Source of the DNA: Galeruca laticollis
Taxonomy: Eukaryota > Arthropoda > Insecta > Coleoptera > Chrysomelidae
Length of the DNA stretch: 64,000 nt
Direction: 5' to 3'
NCBI GenBank assembly: GCA_963921935.1
Contig: OY998185.1
Span: 61,457,717-61,521,716, forward strand
The position numbers and the translations under genes are program-made. How positions within the stretch are numbered: the stretch's first letter is position 1; the number at the start of each line of letters is the position of its first letter. A model generated the notes under the pieces. It saw nothing but the letters and a program-made list of their open reading frames with translations, did not search any database and had not been told where the DNA came from. Shown in pieces: positions 10,124-23,857 of the stretch.

Positions 10124-12529
10124 TGTGCGATTTTTTCTAGTAGGCATGTTTTCTTTTAATCTAAATCCTCTACTAATATTTGATAAAACTTTCATCTCAT
10201 GGAAAAATGGACAGCACCAGTCGATTTGTCGTACCAAAGAACCCCATTTCTCATAATTTCAGTATTTTTTGAGAGAAAAAATATTTTTCGACAAATATGT
10301 AGGTGAACTATATATAGTATGGAAAATATTGCATATTTCGAAATTCTCCAAAAATATATTTTTGACCTATCTTGTATCATTGCAATGCACTCCTGATTTT
10401 TTCCATCATAGATTGGACCTCTGACAGTACTTTTCTAAAAAATTAAATAAATATTTCCATTATTTTGGTTTGTGCGATTTTTTCTAGAAGGCATGTTTTC
10501 TTTTAATCTAAATCCTCTACTAATATTTGATAAAACTTTTATCTCATGGAAAAATGGACAGCACCAGTCGATTTGTCGTACCAAAGAACCCCATTTCTCA
10601 TAATTTCAGTATTTTTTGAGAGAAAAAATATTTTTCGACAAATATGTAGGTGAACTATAGTATGGAAAATATTGCATTTTTCGAAATTCTCCAAAAATAT
10701 ATTTTTGACCTATCTTGTATCATTGCAATGCACTTCTGATTTTTTCCATCATAGATTGGACCTCTGACAGTACTTTTCTAAAAAATTAAATAAATATTTC
10801 CATTATTTTGGTTTGTGCGATTTTTTCTAGAAGGCATGTTTTCTTTTAATCTAAATCCTCTACTAATATTTGATAAAACTTTTATCTCATGGAAAAATGG
10901 ACAGCACCAGTCGATTTGTCGTACCAAAAAACCCCATTTCTCATAATTTCAGTATTTTTTGAGAGAAAAAATTTTTTTCGACAAATATGTAGGTGAACTA
11001 TAGTATGGAAAATATTGCATTTTTCGAAATTCTCCAAAAATATATTTTTGACCTATCTTGTATCATTGCAATGCACTTCTGATTTTTTCCATTATAGATT
11101 GGACCTCTGACAGTACTTTTCTGAAAAATTAAATAAATATTTCCATTATTTTGGTTTGTGCGATTTTTTCTAGAAGGCATGTTTTCTTTTAATCTAAATC
11201 CTCTACTAATATTTGATAAAACTTTTATCTCATGGAAAAATGGACAGCACCAGTCGATTTGTCGTACCAAAGAACCCCATTTCTCATAATTTCAGTATTT
11301 TTTGAGAGAAAAAATATTTTTCGACAAATATGTAGGTGAACTGTATGGAAAATATTGCATTTTTCGAAATTCTCCAAAAATATATTTTTGACCTATCTTG
11401 TATCATTGCAATGCACTTCTGATTTTTTCCATCATAGATTGGACCTCTGACAGTACTTTTCTAAAAAATTAAATAAATATTTCCATTATTTTGGTTTGTG
11501 CGATTTTTTCTAGAAGGCATGTTTTCTTTTAATCTAAATCTTCTACTAATATTTGATAAAAATTTTATCTCATGGAAAAATGGACAGCACCAGTCGATTT
11601 GGCGTACCAAAGAACCCCATTTCTCATAGTTTCAGTATTTTTTGAGAGAAAAAATATTTTTCGACAAATATGTAGGTGAACTATAGTATGGAAAATATTG
11701 CATTTTTCGAAATTCTCCAAAAATATATTTTTGACCTATCTTGTATCATTGCAATGCACTTCTGATTTTTTACATCATAGATTGGACCTCTGACAGTACT
11801 TTTCTCAAAAATTAAATAAATATTTCCATTATTTTGGTTTGTGCGATTTTTTCTAGAAGGCATGTTTTCTTTTAATCTAAATCCTCTACTAATATTTGAT
11901 AAAACTTTTATCTCATGGAAAAATGGACAGCACCAGTCGATTTGTCGTACCAAAGAACCCCACTTCTCATAATTTCAGTATTTTTTGAGAGAAAAAATAT
12001 TTTTCGACAAATATGTAGGTGAACTATATATAGTATGGAAAATATTGCATATTTCGAAATTCTCCAAAAATATATTTTTGACCTATCTTGTATCATTGCA
12101 ATGCACTCCTGATTTTTTCCATCATAGATTGGACCTCTGACAGTACTTTTCTAAAAAATTAAATAAATATTTCCATTATTTTGGTTTGTGCGATTTTTTC
12201 TAGAAGGCATGTTTTCTTTTAATCTAAATCCTCTACTAATCTTTGATAAAACTTTTATCTCATGGAAAAATGGACAGCACCAGTCGATTTGTCGTATCAA
12301 AGAACCCCATTTCTCATAATTTCAGTATTTTTTGAGAGAAAAAATATTTTTCGACAAATATGTAGGAGAACTATAGTATGGAAAATATTGCATTTTTCGA
12401 AATTTTCCAAAAATATATTTTTGACCTATCTTGTATCATTGCAATGCACTTCTGATTTTTTCCATCATAGATTGGACCTCTGACAGTACTTTTCTAAAAA
12501 ATTAAATAAATATTTCCATTATTTTGGTT
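10124..12529. repeat. Right copy of the 10,123-bp-spaced segmental duplication
   Basis: Partner of 1-2406 with identical spacing of all seven monomers (347, 343, 343, 340, 343, 347, 343 bp). The near identity implies a recent copy event relative to the divergence between neighbouring monomers. To the left (9441 and 9784) the units resemble other ccaaaaaacc and atttggcg-gaacag units, so the left limit is not visible. Confidence 0.9.
10814..12186. repeat. Four-monomer cassette alpha, copy 2
   Basis: Matches copy 1 at an offset of exactly 10,123 bp. It shares the rare loss of TA in the first dyad (near 10972), ctaaatcttctac and ttttctcaaaaatt. Differences I found are at 11093 (C to T) and 11562 (C to A). 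Confidence 0.88.
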
Positions 12530-13558
12530 TGTGCGATTTTTTCTAGTAGGCATGTTTTCTTTTAATCTAAATCCTCTACTAATATTTGATAAAACTTTCA
12601 TCTCATGGAAAAATGGACAGCACCAGTCGATTTGTCGTACCAAAGAACCCCATTTCTCATAATTTCAGTATTTTTTGAGAGAAAAAATATTTTTCGACAA
12701 ATATGTAGGTGAACTATAGTATGGAAAATATTGCATTTTTCGAAATTCTCCAAAAATATATTTTTGACCTATCTTGTATCATTGCAATGCACTTCTGATT
12801 TTTTCCATCATAGATTGGACCTCTGACAGTACTTTTCTAAAAAATTAAATAAATATTTCCATTATTTTGGTTTGTGCGATTTTTTCTAGAAGGCATGTTT
12901 TCTTTTAATCTAAATCCTCTACTAATATTTGATAAAACTTTTATCTCATGGAAAAATGGACAGCACCAGTCGATTTGTCGTACCAAAGAACCCCATTTCT
13001 CATAATTTCAGTATTTTTTGAGAGAAAAAATATTTTTCGACAAATATGTAGGTGAACTATAGTATGGAAAATATTGCATTTTTCGAAATTCTCCAAAAAT
13101 ATATTTTTGACCTATCTTGTATCATTGCAATGCACTTCTGATTTTTTCCATCATAGATTGGACCTCTGACAGTACTTTTCTAAAAAACTAAATAAATATT
13201 TCCATTATTTTGGTTTGTGCGATTTTTTCTAGTAGGCATGTTTTCTTTTAATCTAAATCCTCTACTAATATTTGATAAAACTTTCATCTCATGGAAAAAT
13301 GGACAGCACCAGTCGATTTGTCGTACCAAAGAACCCCATTTCTCATAATTTCAGTATTTTTTGAGAGAAAAAATATTTTTCGACAAATATGTAGGTGAAC
13401 TATAGTATGGAAAATATTGCATATTTCGAAATTCTCCAAAAATATATTTTTGACCTATCTTGTATCATTGCAATGCACTCCTGATTTTTTCCATCATAGA
13501 TTGGACCTCTGACAGTACTTTTCTAAAAAATTAAATAAATATTTCCATTATTTTGGTT

Positions 13559-14931
13559 TGTGCGATTTTTTCTAGAAGGCATGTTTTCTTTTAATCTAAA
13601 TCCTCTACTAATATTTGATAAAACTTTTATCTCATGGAAAAATGGACAGCACCAGTCGATTTGTCGTACCAAAGAACCCCATTTCTCATAATTTCAGTAT
13701 TTTTTGAGAGAAAAAATATTTTTCGACAAATATGTAGGTGAACTATAGTATGGAAAATATTGCATTTTTCGAAATTCTCCAAAAATATATTTTTGACCTA
13801 TCTTGTATCATTGCAATGCACTTCTGATTTTTTCCATCATAGATTGGACCTCTGACAGTACTTTTCTGAAAAATTAAATAAATATTTCCATTATTTTGGT
13901 TTGTGCGATTTTTTCTAGAAGGCATGTTTTCTTTTAATCTAAATCCTCTACTAATATTTGATAAAACTTTTATCTCATGGAAAAATGGACAGCACCAGTC
14001 GATTTGTCGTACCAAAGAACCCCATTTCTCATAATTTCAGTATTTTTTGAGAGAAAAAATATTTTTCGACAAATATGTAGGTGAACTGTATGGAAAATAT
14101 TGCATTTTTCGAAATTCTCCAAAAATATATTTTTGACCTATCTTGTATCATTGCAATGCACTTCTGATTTTTTCCATCATAGATTGGACCTCTGACAGTA
14201 CTTTTCTAAAAAATTAAATAAATATTTCCATTATTTTGGTTTGTGCGATTTTTTCTAGAAGGCATGTTTTCTTTTAATCTAAATCCTCTACTAATATTTG
14301 ATAAAACTTTTATCTCATGGAAAAATGGACAGCACCAGTCGATTTGGCGTACCAAAGAACCCCATTTCTCATAGTTTCAGTATTTTTTGAGAGAAAAAAT
14401 ATTTTTCGACAAATATGTAGGTGAACTATAGTATGGAAAATATTGCATTTTTCGAAATTCTCCAAAAATATATTTTTGACCTATCTTGTATCATTGCAAT
14501 GCACTTCTGATTTTTTACATCATAGATTGGACCTCTGACAGTACTTTTCTAAAAAATTAAATAAATATTTCCATTATTTTGGTTTGTGCGATTTTTTCTA
14601 GAAGGCATGTTTTCTTTTAATCTAAATCCTCTACTAATATTTGATAAAACTTTTATCTCATGGAAAAATGGACAGCACCAGTCGATTTGTCGTACCAAAG
14701 AACCCCACTTCTCATAATTTCAGTATTTTTTGAGAGAAAAAATATTTTTCGACAAATATGTAGGTGAACTATATATAGTATGGAAAATATTGCATTTTTC
14801 GAAATTCTCCAAAAATATATTTTTGACCTATCTTGTATCATTGCAATGCACTCCTGATTTTTTCCATCATAGATTGGACCTTTGACAGTACTTTTCTAAA
14901 AAATTAAATAAATATTTCCATTATTTTGGTT
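13559..14931. repeat. Four-monomer cassette alpha, copy 3
   Basis: Carries ctgaaaaatt (about 13866), gaactgtatgg, atttggcg with atagtttcag, tttttacatc and ccacttctc in the usual order. The fourth unit has catttttcg instead of catatttcg and ends with cctttgac, so its right end looks recombined with another monomer type. Confidence 0.82.
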
Positions 14932-15271
14932 TGTGCGATTTTTTCTAGAAGGCATGTTTTCTTTTAATCTAAATCCTCTACTAATATTTGATAAAACTTT
15001 TATCTCATGGAAAAATGGACAGCACCAGTCGATTTGTCGTACCAAAGAACCCCATTTCTCATAATTTCAGTATTTTTTGAGAGAAAAAATATTTTTCGAC
15101 AAATATGTAGGTGAACAGTATGGAAAATATTGCATTTTTCGAAATTCTCCAAAAATATATTTTTGACCTATCTTGTATCATTGCAATGCACTTCTGATTT
15201 TTTCCATCATAGATTGGACCTCTGACAGTACTTTTCTAAAAAATTAAATAAATATTTCCATTATTTTGGTT

Positions 15272-16636
15272 TGTGCGATTTTTTCTAGTAGGCATGTTTT
15301 CTTTTAATCTAAATCCTCTACTAATATTTGATAAAACTTTCATCTCATGGAAAAATGGACAGCACCAGTCGATTTGTCGTACCAAAGAACCCCATTTCTC
15401 ATAATTTCAGTATTTTTTGAGAGAAAAAATATTTTTCGACAAATATGTAGGTGAACTATAGTATGGAAAATATTGCATTTTTCGAAATTCTCCAAAAATA
15501 TATTTTTGACCTATCTTGTATCATTGCAATGCACTTCTGATTTTTTCCATCATAGATTGGACCTCTGACAGTACTTTTCTGAAAAATTAAATAAATATTT
15601 CCATTATTTTGGTTTGTGCGATTTTTCCTAGAAGGCATGTTTTCTTTTAATCTAAATCCTCTACTAATATTTGATAAAACTTTTATCTCATGGAAAAATG
15701 GACAGCACCAGTCGATTTGTCGTACCAAAGAACCCCATTTCTCATAATTTCAGTATTTTTTGAGAGAAAAAATATTTTTCGACAAATATGTAGGTGAACT
15801 GTATGGAAAATATTGCATTTTTCGAAATTCTCCAAAAATATATTTTTGACCTATCTTGTATCATTGCAATGCACTTCTGATTTTTTCCATCATAGATTGG
15901 ACCTCTGACAGTACTTTTCTAAAAAATTAAATAAATATTTCCATTATTTTGGTTTGTGCGATTTTTTCTAGAAGGCATGTTTTCTTTTAATCTAAATCCT
16001 CTACTAATATTTGATAAAACTTTTATCTCATGGAAAAATGGACAGCACCAGTCGATTTGGCGTACCAAAGAACCCCATTTCTCATAGTTTCAGTATTTTT
16101 TGAGAGAAAAAATATTTTTCGACAAATATGTAGGTGAACTATAGTATGGAAAATATTGCATTTTTCGAAATTCTCCAAAAATATATTTTTGACCTATCTT
16201 GTATCATTGCAATGCACTTCTGATTTTTTACATCATAGATTGGACCTCTGACAGTACTTTTCTAAAAAATTAAATAAATATTTCCATTATTTTGGTTTGT
16301 GCGATTTTTTCTAGAAGGCATGTTTTCTTTTAATCTAAATCCTCTACTAATATTTGATAAAACTTTTATCTCATGGAAAAATGGACAGCACCAGTCGATT
16401 TGTCGTACCAAAGAACCCCACTTCTCATAATTTCAGTATTTTTTGAGAGAAAAAATATTTTTCGACAAATATGTAGGAGAAAATATGGAAAATATTGCAT
16501 TTTTCGAAATTCTCCAAAAATATATTTTTGACCTATCTTGTATCATTGCAATGCACTTCTGATTTTTTCCATCATAGATTGGACCTCTGACAGTACTTTT
16601 CTAAAAAATTAAATAAATATTTCCATTATTTTGGTT
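15272..16636. repeat. Four-monomer cassette alpha, copy 4
   Basis: All four marks are present, starting from a ctagtagg, tttcatctc monomer at 15272. The fourth unit (16298, 339 bp) has a unique linker, gtaggagaaaatatgg, and then catttttcg. This suggests fusion of the ccacttctc unit with a gtaggagaac unit inside the linker. Confidence 0.82.
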
Positions 16637-18005
16637 TGTGCGATTTTTTCTAGAAGGCATGTTTTCTTTTAATCTAAATCCTCTACTAATATTTGATAAA
16701 ACTTTTATCTCATGGAAAAATGGACAGCACCAGTCGATTTGTCGTACCAAAGAACCCCATTTCTCATAATTTCAGTATTTTTTGACAGAAAAAAAATTTT
16801 TCGACAAATATGTAGGTGAACTATAGTATGGAAAATATTGCATTTTTCGAAATTCTCCAAAAATATATTTTTGACCTATCTTGTATCATTGCAATGCACT
16901 CCTGATTTTTTCTATCATAGATTGGACCTCTGACAGTACTTTTCTAAAAAATTAAATAAATATTTCCATTATTTTGGTTTGTGCGATTTTTTCTAGAAGG
17001 CATGTTTTCTTTTAATCTAAATCCTCTACTAATATTTGATAAAACTTTTATCTCATGGAAAAATGGACAGCACCAGTCGATTTGGCGTACCAAAGAACCC
17101 CATTTCTCATAATTTCAGTATTTTTTGAGAGAAAAAATATTTTTCGACAAATATGTAGGAGAACTATAGTATGGAAAATATTGCATTTTTCGAAATTCTC
17201 CAAAAATATATTTTTGACCTATCTTGTATCATTGCAATGCACTTCTGATTTTTTCCATCATAGATTGGACCTCTGACAGTACTTTTCTAAAAAATTAAAT
17301 AAATATTTCCATTATTTTGGTTTGTGCGATTTTTTCTAGAAGGCATGTTTTCTTTTAATCTAAATCCTCTACTAATATTTGATAAAACTTTTATCTCATG
17401 GAAAAATGGACAGCACCAGTCGATTTGTCGTACCAAAGAACCCCATTTCTCATAATTTCAGTATTTTTTGACAGAAAAAATATTTTTCGACAAATATGTA
17501 GGTGAACTATAGTATGGAAAATATTGCATTTTTCGAAATTCTCCAAAAATATATTTTTGACCTATCTTGTATCATTGCAATGCACTTCTGATTTTTTCCA
17601 TCATAGATTGGACCTCTGACAGTACTTTTCTAAAAAATTAAATAAATATTTCCATTATTTTGGTTTGTGCGATTTTTTCTAGAAGGCATGTTTTCTTTTA
17701 ATCTAAATCCTCTACTAATATTTGATAAAACTTTTATCTCATGGAAAAATGGACAGCACCAGTCGATTTGGCGTACCAAAGAACCCCATTTCTCATAATT
17801 TCAGTATTTTTTGAGAGAAAAAATATTTTTCGACAAATATGTAGGTGAACAGTATGGAAAATATTGCATTTTTCGAAATTCTCCAAAAATATATTTTTGA
17901 CCTATCTTGTATCATTGCAATGCACTTCTGATTTTTTCCATCATAGATTGGACCTCTGACAGTACTTTTCTAAAAAATTAAATAAATATTTCCATTATTT
18001 TGGTT

Positions 18006-19378
18006 TGTGCGATTTTTTCTAGAAGGCATGTTTTCTTTTAATCTAAATCCTCTACTAATATTTGATAAAACTTTTATCTCATGGAAAAATGGACAGCACC
18101 AGTCGATTTGTCGTACCAAAAAACCCCATTTCTCATAATTTCAGTATTTTTTGAGAGAAAAAATATTTTTCGACAAATATGTAGGTGAACTATAGTATGG
18201 AAAATATTGCATTTTTCGAAATTCTCCAAAAATATATTTTTGACCTATCTTGTATCATTGCAATGCACTTCTGATTTTTTCCATCATAGATTGGACCTCT
18301 GACAGTACTTTTCTGAAAAATTAAATAAATATTTCCATTATTTTGGTTTGTGCGATTTTTTCTAGAAGGCATGTTTTCTTTTAATCTAAATCCTCTACTA
18401 ATATTTGATAAAACTTTTATCTCATGGAAAAATGGACAGCACCAGTCGATTTGTCGTACCAAAAAACCCCATTTCTCATAATTTCAGTATTTTTTGAGAG
18501 AAAAAATATTTTTCGACAAATATGTAGGTGAACTGTATGGAAAATATTGCATTTTTCGAAATTCTCCAAAAATATATTTTTGACCTATCTTGTATCATTG
18601 CAATGCACTTCTGATTTTTTCCATCATAGATTGGACCTCTGACAGTACTTTTCTAAAAAATTAAATAAATATTTCCATTATTTTGGTTTGTGCGATTTTT
18701 TCTAGAAGGTATGTTTTCTTTTAATCTAAATCCTCTACTAATATTTGATAAAACTTTTATCTCATGGAAAAATGGACAGCACCAGTCGATTTGGCGTACC
18801 AAAGAACCCCATTTCTCATAGTTTCAGTATTTTTTGAGAGAAAAAATATTTTTCGACAAATATGTAGGTGAACTATAGTATGGAAAATATTGCATTTTTC
18901 GAAATTCTCCAAAAATATATTTTTGACCTATCTTGTATCATTGCAATGCACTTCTGATTTTTTACATCATAGATTGGACCTCTGACAGTACTTTTCTAAA
19001 AAATTAAATAAATATTTCCATTATTTTGGTTTGTGCGATTTTTTCTAGAAGGCATGTTTTCTTTTAATCTAAATCCTCTACTAATATTTGATAAAACTTT
19101 TATCTCATGGAAAAATGGACAGCACCAGTCGATTTGTCGTACCAAAGAACCCCACTTCTCATAATTTCAGTATTTTTTGAGAGAAAAAATATTTTTCGAC
19201 AAATATGTAGGTGAACTATATATAGTATGGAAAATATTGCATATTTCGAAATTCTCCAAAAATATATTTTTGACCTATCTTGTATCATTGCAATGCACTC
19301 CTGATTTTTTCCATCATAGATTGGACCTCTGACAGTACTTTTCTAAAAAATTAAATAAATATTTCCATTATTTTGGTT
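18006..19378. repeat. Four-monomer cassette alpha, copy 5
   Basis: The marks recur in order, with ccaaaaaacc in both of the first two units and aaggtatgtt at about 18708 as a private change in unit 3. The right part of this copy is also matched at 42462 with an offset of 23,430 bp. Confidence 0.82.
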
Positions 19379-20590
19379 TGTGCGATTTTTTCTAGAAGGC
19401 ATGTTTTCTTTTAATCTAAATCCTCTACTAATATTTGATAAAACTTTTATCTCATGGAAAAATGGACAGCACCAGTCGATTTGTCGTACCAAAGAACCCC
19501 ATTTCTCATAATTTCAGTATTTTTTGAGAGAAAAAATATTTTTCGACAAATATGTAGGAGAACTATAGTATGGAAAATATTGCATTTTTCGAAATTCTCC
19601 AAAAATATATTTTTGACCTATCTTGTATCATTGCAATGCACTTCTGATTTTTTCCATCATAGATTGGACCTCTGACAGTACTTTTCTAAAAAATTAAATA
19701 AATATTTCCATTATTTTGGTTTGTGCGATTTTTTCTAGAAGGCATGTTTTCTTTTAATCTAAATCCTCTACTAATATTTGATAAAACTTTTATCTCATGG
19801 AAAAATGGACAGCACCAGTCGATTTGTCGTACCAAAGAACCCCATTTCTCATAATTTCAGTATTTTTTGACAGAAAAAATATTTTTCGACAAATATGTAG
19901 GTGAACTATAGTATGGAAAATATTGCATTTTTCGAAATTCTCCAAAAATATATTTTTGACCTATCTTGTATCATTGCAATGCACTCCTGATTTTTTCTAT
20001 CATAGATTGGACCTCTGACAGTACTTTTCTAAAAAATTAAATAAATATTTCCATTATTTTGGTTTGTGCGATTTTTTCTAGAAGGCATGTTTTCTTTTAA
20101 TCTAAATCCTCTACTAATATTTGATAAAACTTTTATCTCATGGAAAAATGGACAGCACCAGTCGATTTGTCGTACCAAAGAACCCCATTTCTCATAATTT
20201 CAGTATTTTTGAGAGGAAAAATATTTTTCGACAAATATGTAGGTGAACTATAGTATGGAAAATATTGCATTTTTCGAAATTCTCCAAAAAATATATTTTT
20301 GACAAATTTTGTATCATTGCAATGCACTCCTGATTTTTTCCATCATAGATTGGACCTTTGACAGTACTTTTCTAGAAAATTAAATAAACATTTCCATTAT
20401 TTTGGTTTGTGCGATTTTTTCTATGAAGGCATGTTTTCTTTTAATCTAAATCCTCTACTAATATTTGATGAAACTTTTATCTCATGGAAAAATGGACAAC
20501 ACCAGTCGATTTGTCGTACCAAAGAACCCCATTTCTCATAATTTCAGTATTTTTTGAGAGAAAAAATATTTTTCGACAAATATGTAGGTG
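19032..20590. repeat. Left copy of the 23,430-bp-spaced duplication at an A-to-B border
   Basis: Starts at 19032, 19379, 19722, 20065 and 20408 match 42462, 42809, 43152, 43495 and 43838 at a constant 23,430 bp. Shared rare marks are tttgacagaaaa with tttttctatcatag, and the unit with cagtatttttgagaggaaaa. Identity ends inside the monomer at 20408, where gaaattctcc (left) faces gaaaatctcc (right). Both copies include the switch from type A to type B. Confidence 0.85.
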
Positions 20591-22127
20591 AACTATAGTA
20601 TGGAAAATATTGCATTTTTCGAAATTCTCCAAAAATATATTTTTGACCTATCTTGTATCATTGCAATGCACTCCTGATTTTTTCCATCATAGATTGGACC
20701 TCTGACAGTACTTTTCTAAAAAATTAAATAAATATTTCCATTATTTTGGTTTGTGCGATTTTTTCTAGAAGGCATGTTTTCTTTTAATCTAAATCCTCTA
20801 CTAATATTTGATAAAACTTTTATCTCATGGAAAAATGGACAGCACCAGTCGATTTGTCGTACCAAAGAACCCAATTTCTCATAATTTCAGTATTTTTTGA
20901 GAGAAAAAATATTTTTCGACAAATATGTAGGTGAACTATAGTATGGAAAATATTGCATTTTTCGAAAATCTCCAAAAAATATATTTTTGACAAATTTTGT
21001 ATCATTGCAATGCACTCCTGATTTTTTGCATCATAGATTGGACCTTTGACAGTACTTTTCTAGAAAATTAAATAAATATTTCCCTTATTTTGGTTTGTGC
21101 GATTTTTTCTATGAAGGCATGTTTTCTTTTAATCTAAATCCTCTACTAATATTCGATGAAACTTTTATCTCATGGAAAAATGGACAGCACCAGTCGATTT
21201 GTCGTACCAAAGAACCCCATTTCTCATAATTTCAGTATTTTTTGAGAGAAAAAATATTTTTCGACAAATATGTAGGTGAACTATAGTATGGAAAATATTG
21301 CATTTTTCGAAAATCTCCAAAAAATATATTTTTGACAAATTTTGTATCATTGCAATGCACTCCTGATTTTTCCCATCATAGATTGGACCTTTGACAGTAC
21401 TTTTCTAGAAAATTAAATAAACATTTCCATTATTTCGTTTGTGCGATTTTTTCTATGAAGGCATGTTTTCTTTTAATCTAAATCCTCTACTAATATTTGA
21501 TGAAACTTTTATCTCATGGAAAAATGGACAACACCAGTCGATTTGTCGTACCAAAGAACCCCATTTCTCATAATTTCAGTATTTTTTGAGAGAAAAAATA
21601 TTTTTCGACAAATATGTAGGTGAACTATAGTATGGAAAATATTGCATTTTTCGAAATTCTCCAAAAATATATTTTTGACCTATCTTGTATCATTGCAATG
21701 CACTCCTGATTTTTTCCATCATAGATTGGACCTCTGACAGTACTTTTCTAAAAAATTAAATAAATATTTCCATTATTTTGGTTTGTGCGATTTTTTCTTG
21801 AAGGCATGTTTTCTTTTAATCTAAATCCTCTACTAATATTTGATAAAACTTTTATCTCATGGAAAAATGGACAGCACCAGTCGATTTGTCGTACCAAAGA
21901 ACCCAATTTCTCATAATTTCAGTATTTTTTGAGAGAAAAAATATTTTTCGACAAATATGTAGGTGAACTATAGTATGGAAAATATTGCATTTTTCGAAAA
22001 TCTCCCAAAAATATATTTTTGACAAATTTTGTATCATTGCAATGCACTCCTGATTTTTTGCATCATAGATTGGACCTTTGACAGTACTTTTCTAGAAAAT
22101 TAAATAAATATTTCCCTTATTTTGGTT

Positions 22128-22479
22128 TGTGCGATTTTTTCTATGAAGGCATGTTTTCTTTTAATCTAAATCCTCTACTAATATTCGATGAAACTTTTAT
22201 CTCATGGGAAAAAGGACAGCACCAGTCGATTTGTCGTACCAAAGAACCCCATTTCTCATAATTTCAGTATTTTTTGAGAGAAAAAATATTTTTCGACAAA
22301 TATGTAGGTGAACTATATATATATAGTATGGAAAATATTGCATATTTCGAAATTCTCCAAAAATATATTTTTGACCTATCTTGTATCATTGCAATGCACT
22401 CCTGATTTTTTCCATCATAGATTGGACCTCTGACAGTACTTTTCTAAAAAATTAAATAAATATTTCCATTATTTTGGTT
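22128..22479. repeat. Longest monomer (352 bp) with +8 TA expansion
   Basis: The linker reads gaac followed by six TA pairs and gtatgg at 22308-22330, eight bases longer than the common actatag form and four longer than the recurrent +4 form. It is consistent with dinucleotide slippage. The monomer also has catgggaaaaaggacag, a shifted G (about 22205-22215), in place of catggaaaaatggacag. Confidence 0.9.
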
Positions 22480-23857
22480 TGTGCGATTTTTTCTAGAAGG
22501 CATGTTTTCTTTTAATCTAAATCCTCTAAAAATATTTGATAAAACTTTTATCTCATGGAAAAATGGACAGCACCAGTCGATTTGTCGTACCAAAGAACCC
22601 CATTTCTCATAATTTCAGTATTTTTTGAGAGAAAAAATATTTTTCGACAAATATGTAGGTGAACTATAGTATGGAAAATATTGCATTTTTCGAAATTCTC
22701 CAAAAATATATTTTTGACCTATCTTGTATCATTGCAATGCACTTCTGATTTTTTCCATCATAGAGTGGACCTCTGACAGTACTTCTCTAAAAAATTAAAT
22801 AAATATTTCCATTATTTTGGTTTGTGCGATTTTTTCTAGAAGGCATGTTTTCTTTTAATCTAAATCCTCTACTAATATTTGATAAAACTTTTATCTCATT
22901 GAAAAATGGACAGCACCAGTCGATTTGTCGTATCAAAGAACCCAATTTCTCATAATTTCAGTATTTTTTGAGAAAAAAAATATTTTTCGACAAATATGTA
23001 GGTGAACTATAGTATGGAAAATATTGCATTTTTCGAAAATCTCCAAAAAATATATTTTTGACAAATTTGGTATCATTGCAATGCACTCCTGATTTTTTGT
23101 ATCATAGATTGGACCTTTGACAGTACTTTTCTAGATAATTAAATAAATATTTCCCTTCTTTTGGTTTGTGCGATTTTTTCTATGAAGGCATGTTTTCTTT
23201 TAATCTAAATCCTCTACTAATATTCGATGAAACTTTTATCTCATGGAAAAATGGACAGCACCAGTCGATTTGTCGTACCAAAGAACCCCATTTCTCATAA
23301 TTTCAGTATTTTTTGAGAGAAAAAATATTTTTCGACAAATATGTAGGTGAACTATATATAGTATGGAAAATATTGCATATTTCGGAATTCTCCAAAAATA
23401 TATTTTTGACCTATCTTGTATCATTGCAATGCACTCCTGATTTTTTCCATCATAGATTGGACCTCTGACAGTACTTTTCTAAAAAATTAAATAAATATTT
23501 CCATTATTTTGGTTTGTGCGATTTTTTCTAGAAGGCATGTTTTCTTTTAATCTAAATCCTCTACTAATATTTGATAAAACTTTTATCTCATGGAAAAATG
23601 GACAGCACCAGTCGATTTGTCGTACCAAAGAACCCCATTTCTCATAATTTCAGTATTTTTGAGAGGAAAAATATTTTTCGACAAATATGTAGGTGAACTA
23701 TAGTATGGAAAATATTGCATTTTTCGAAATTCTCCAAAAAATATATTTTTGACAAATTTTGTATCATTGCAATGCACTCCTGATTTTTTCCATCATAGAC
23801 TGGACCTTTGACAGTACTTTTCTAGAAAATTAAATAAACATTTCCATTATTTTGGTT
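22480..23857. repeat. Block matched 24,794 bp downstream
   Basis: Monomers at 22480, 22823, 23167 and 23515 line up with 47274, 47617, 47961 and 48309 at a constant 24,794 bp. Shared marks are ctctaaaaatatt, acccaatttctc with the type-B junction, attcgatgaaac with the +4 linker and catatttcggaattc, and cagtatttttgagaggaaaa. The left copy has private catagagtgg, acttctctaa, ctcattgaaaaa and agataatt. This is the block that was later duplicated in tandem at 46.9-50.4 kb. Confidence 0.83.

Larger units (their letters stand above)
10124..20064. repeat. Type-A zone, monomers 31-59
   Basis: Twenty-nine type-A monomers with almost no length change beyond -3 and +4. The zone is built from cassette alpha copies separated by other type-A units. 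Recurrent separators include gtaggagaac (12187, 16980, 19379), tttgacagaaaa (16637, 17323, 19722) and atttggcg with gaacagtatgg (17666). The same three-unit order also follows cassette copy 1, so a heptamer of three separators plus four cassette units is a plausible ancestral higher-order repeat. Confidence 0.85.
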
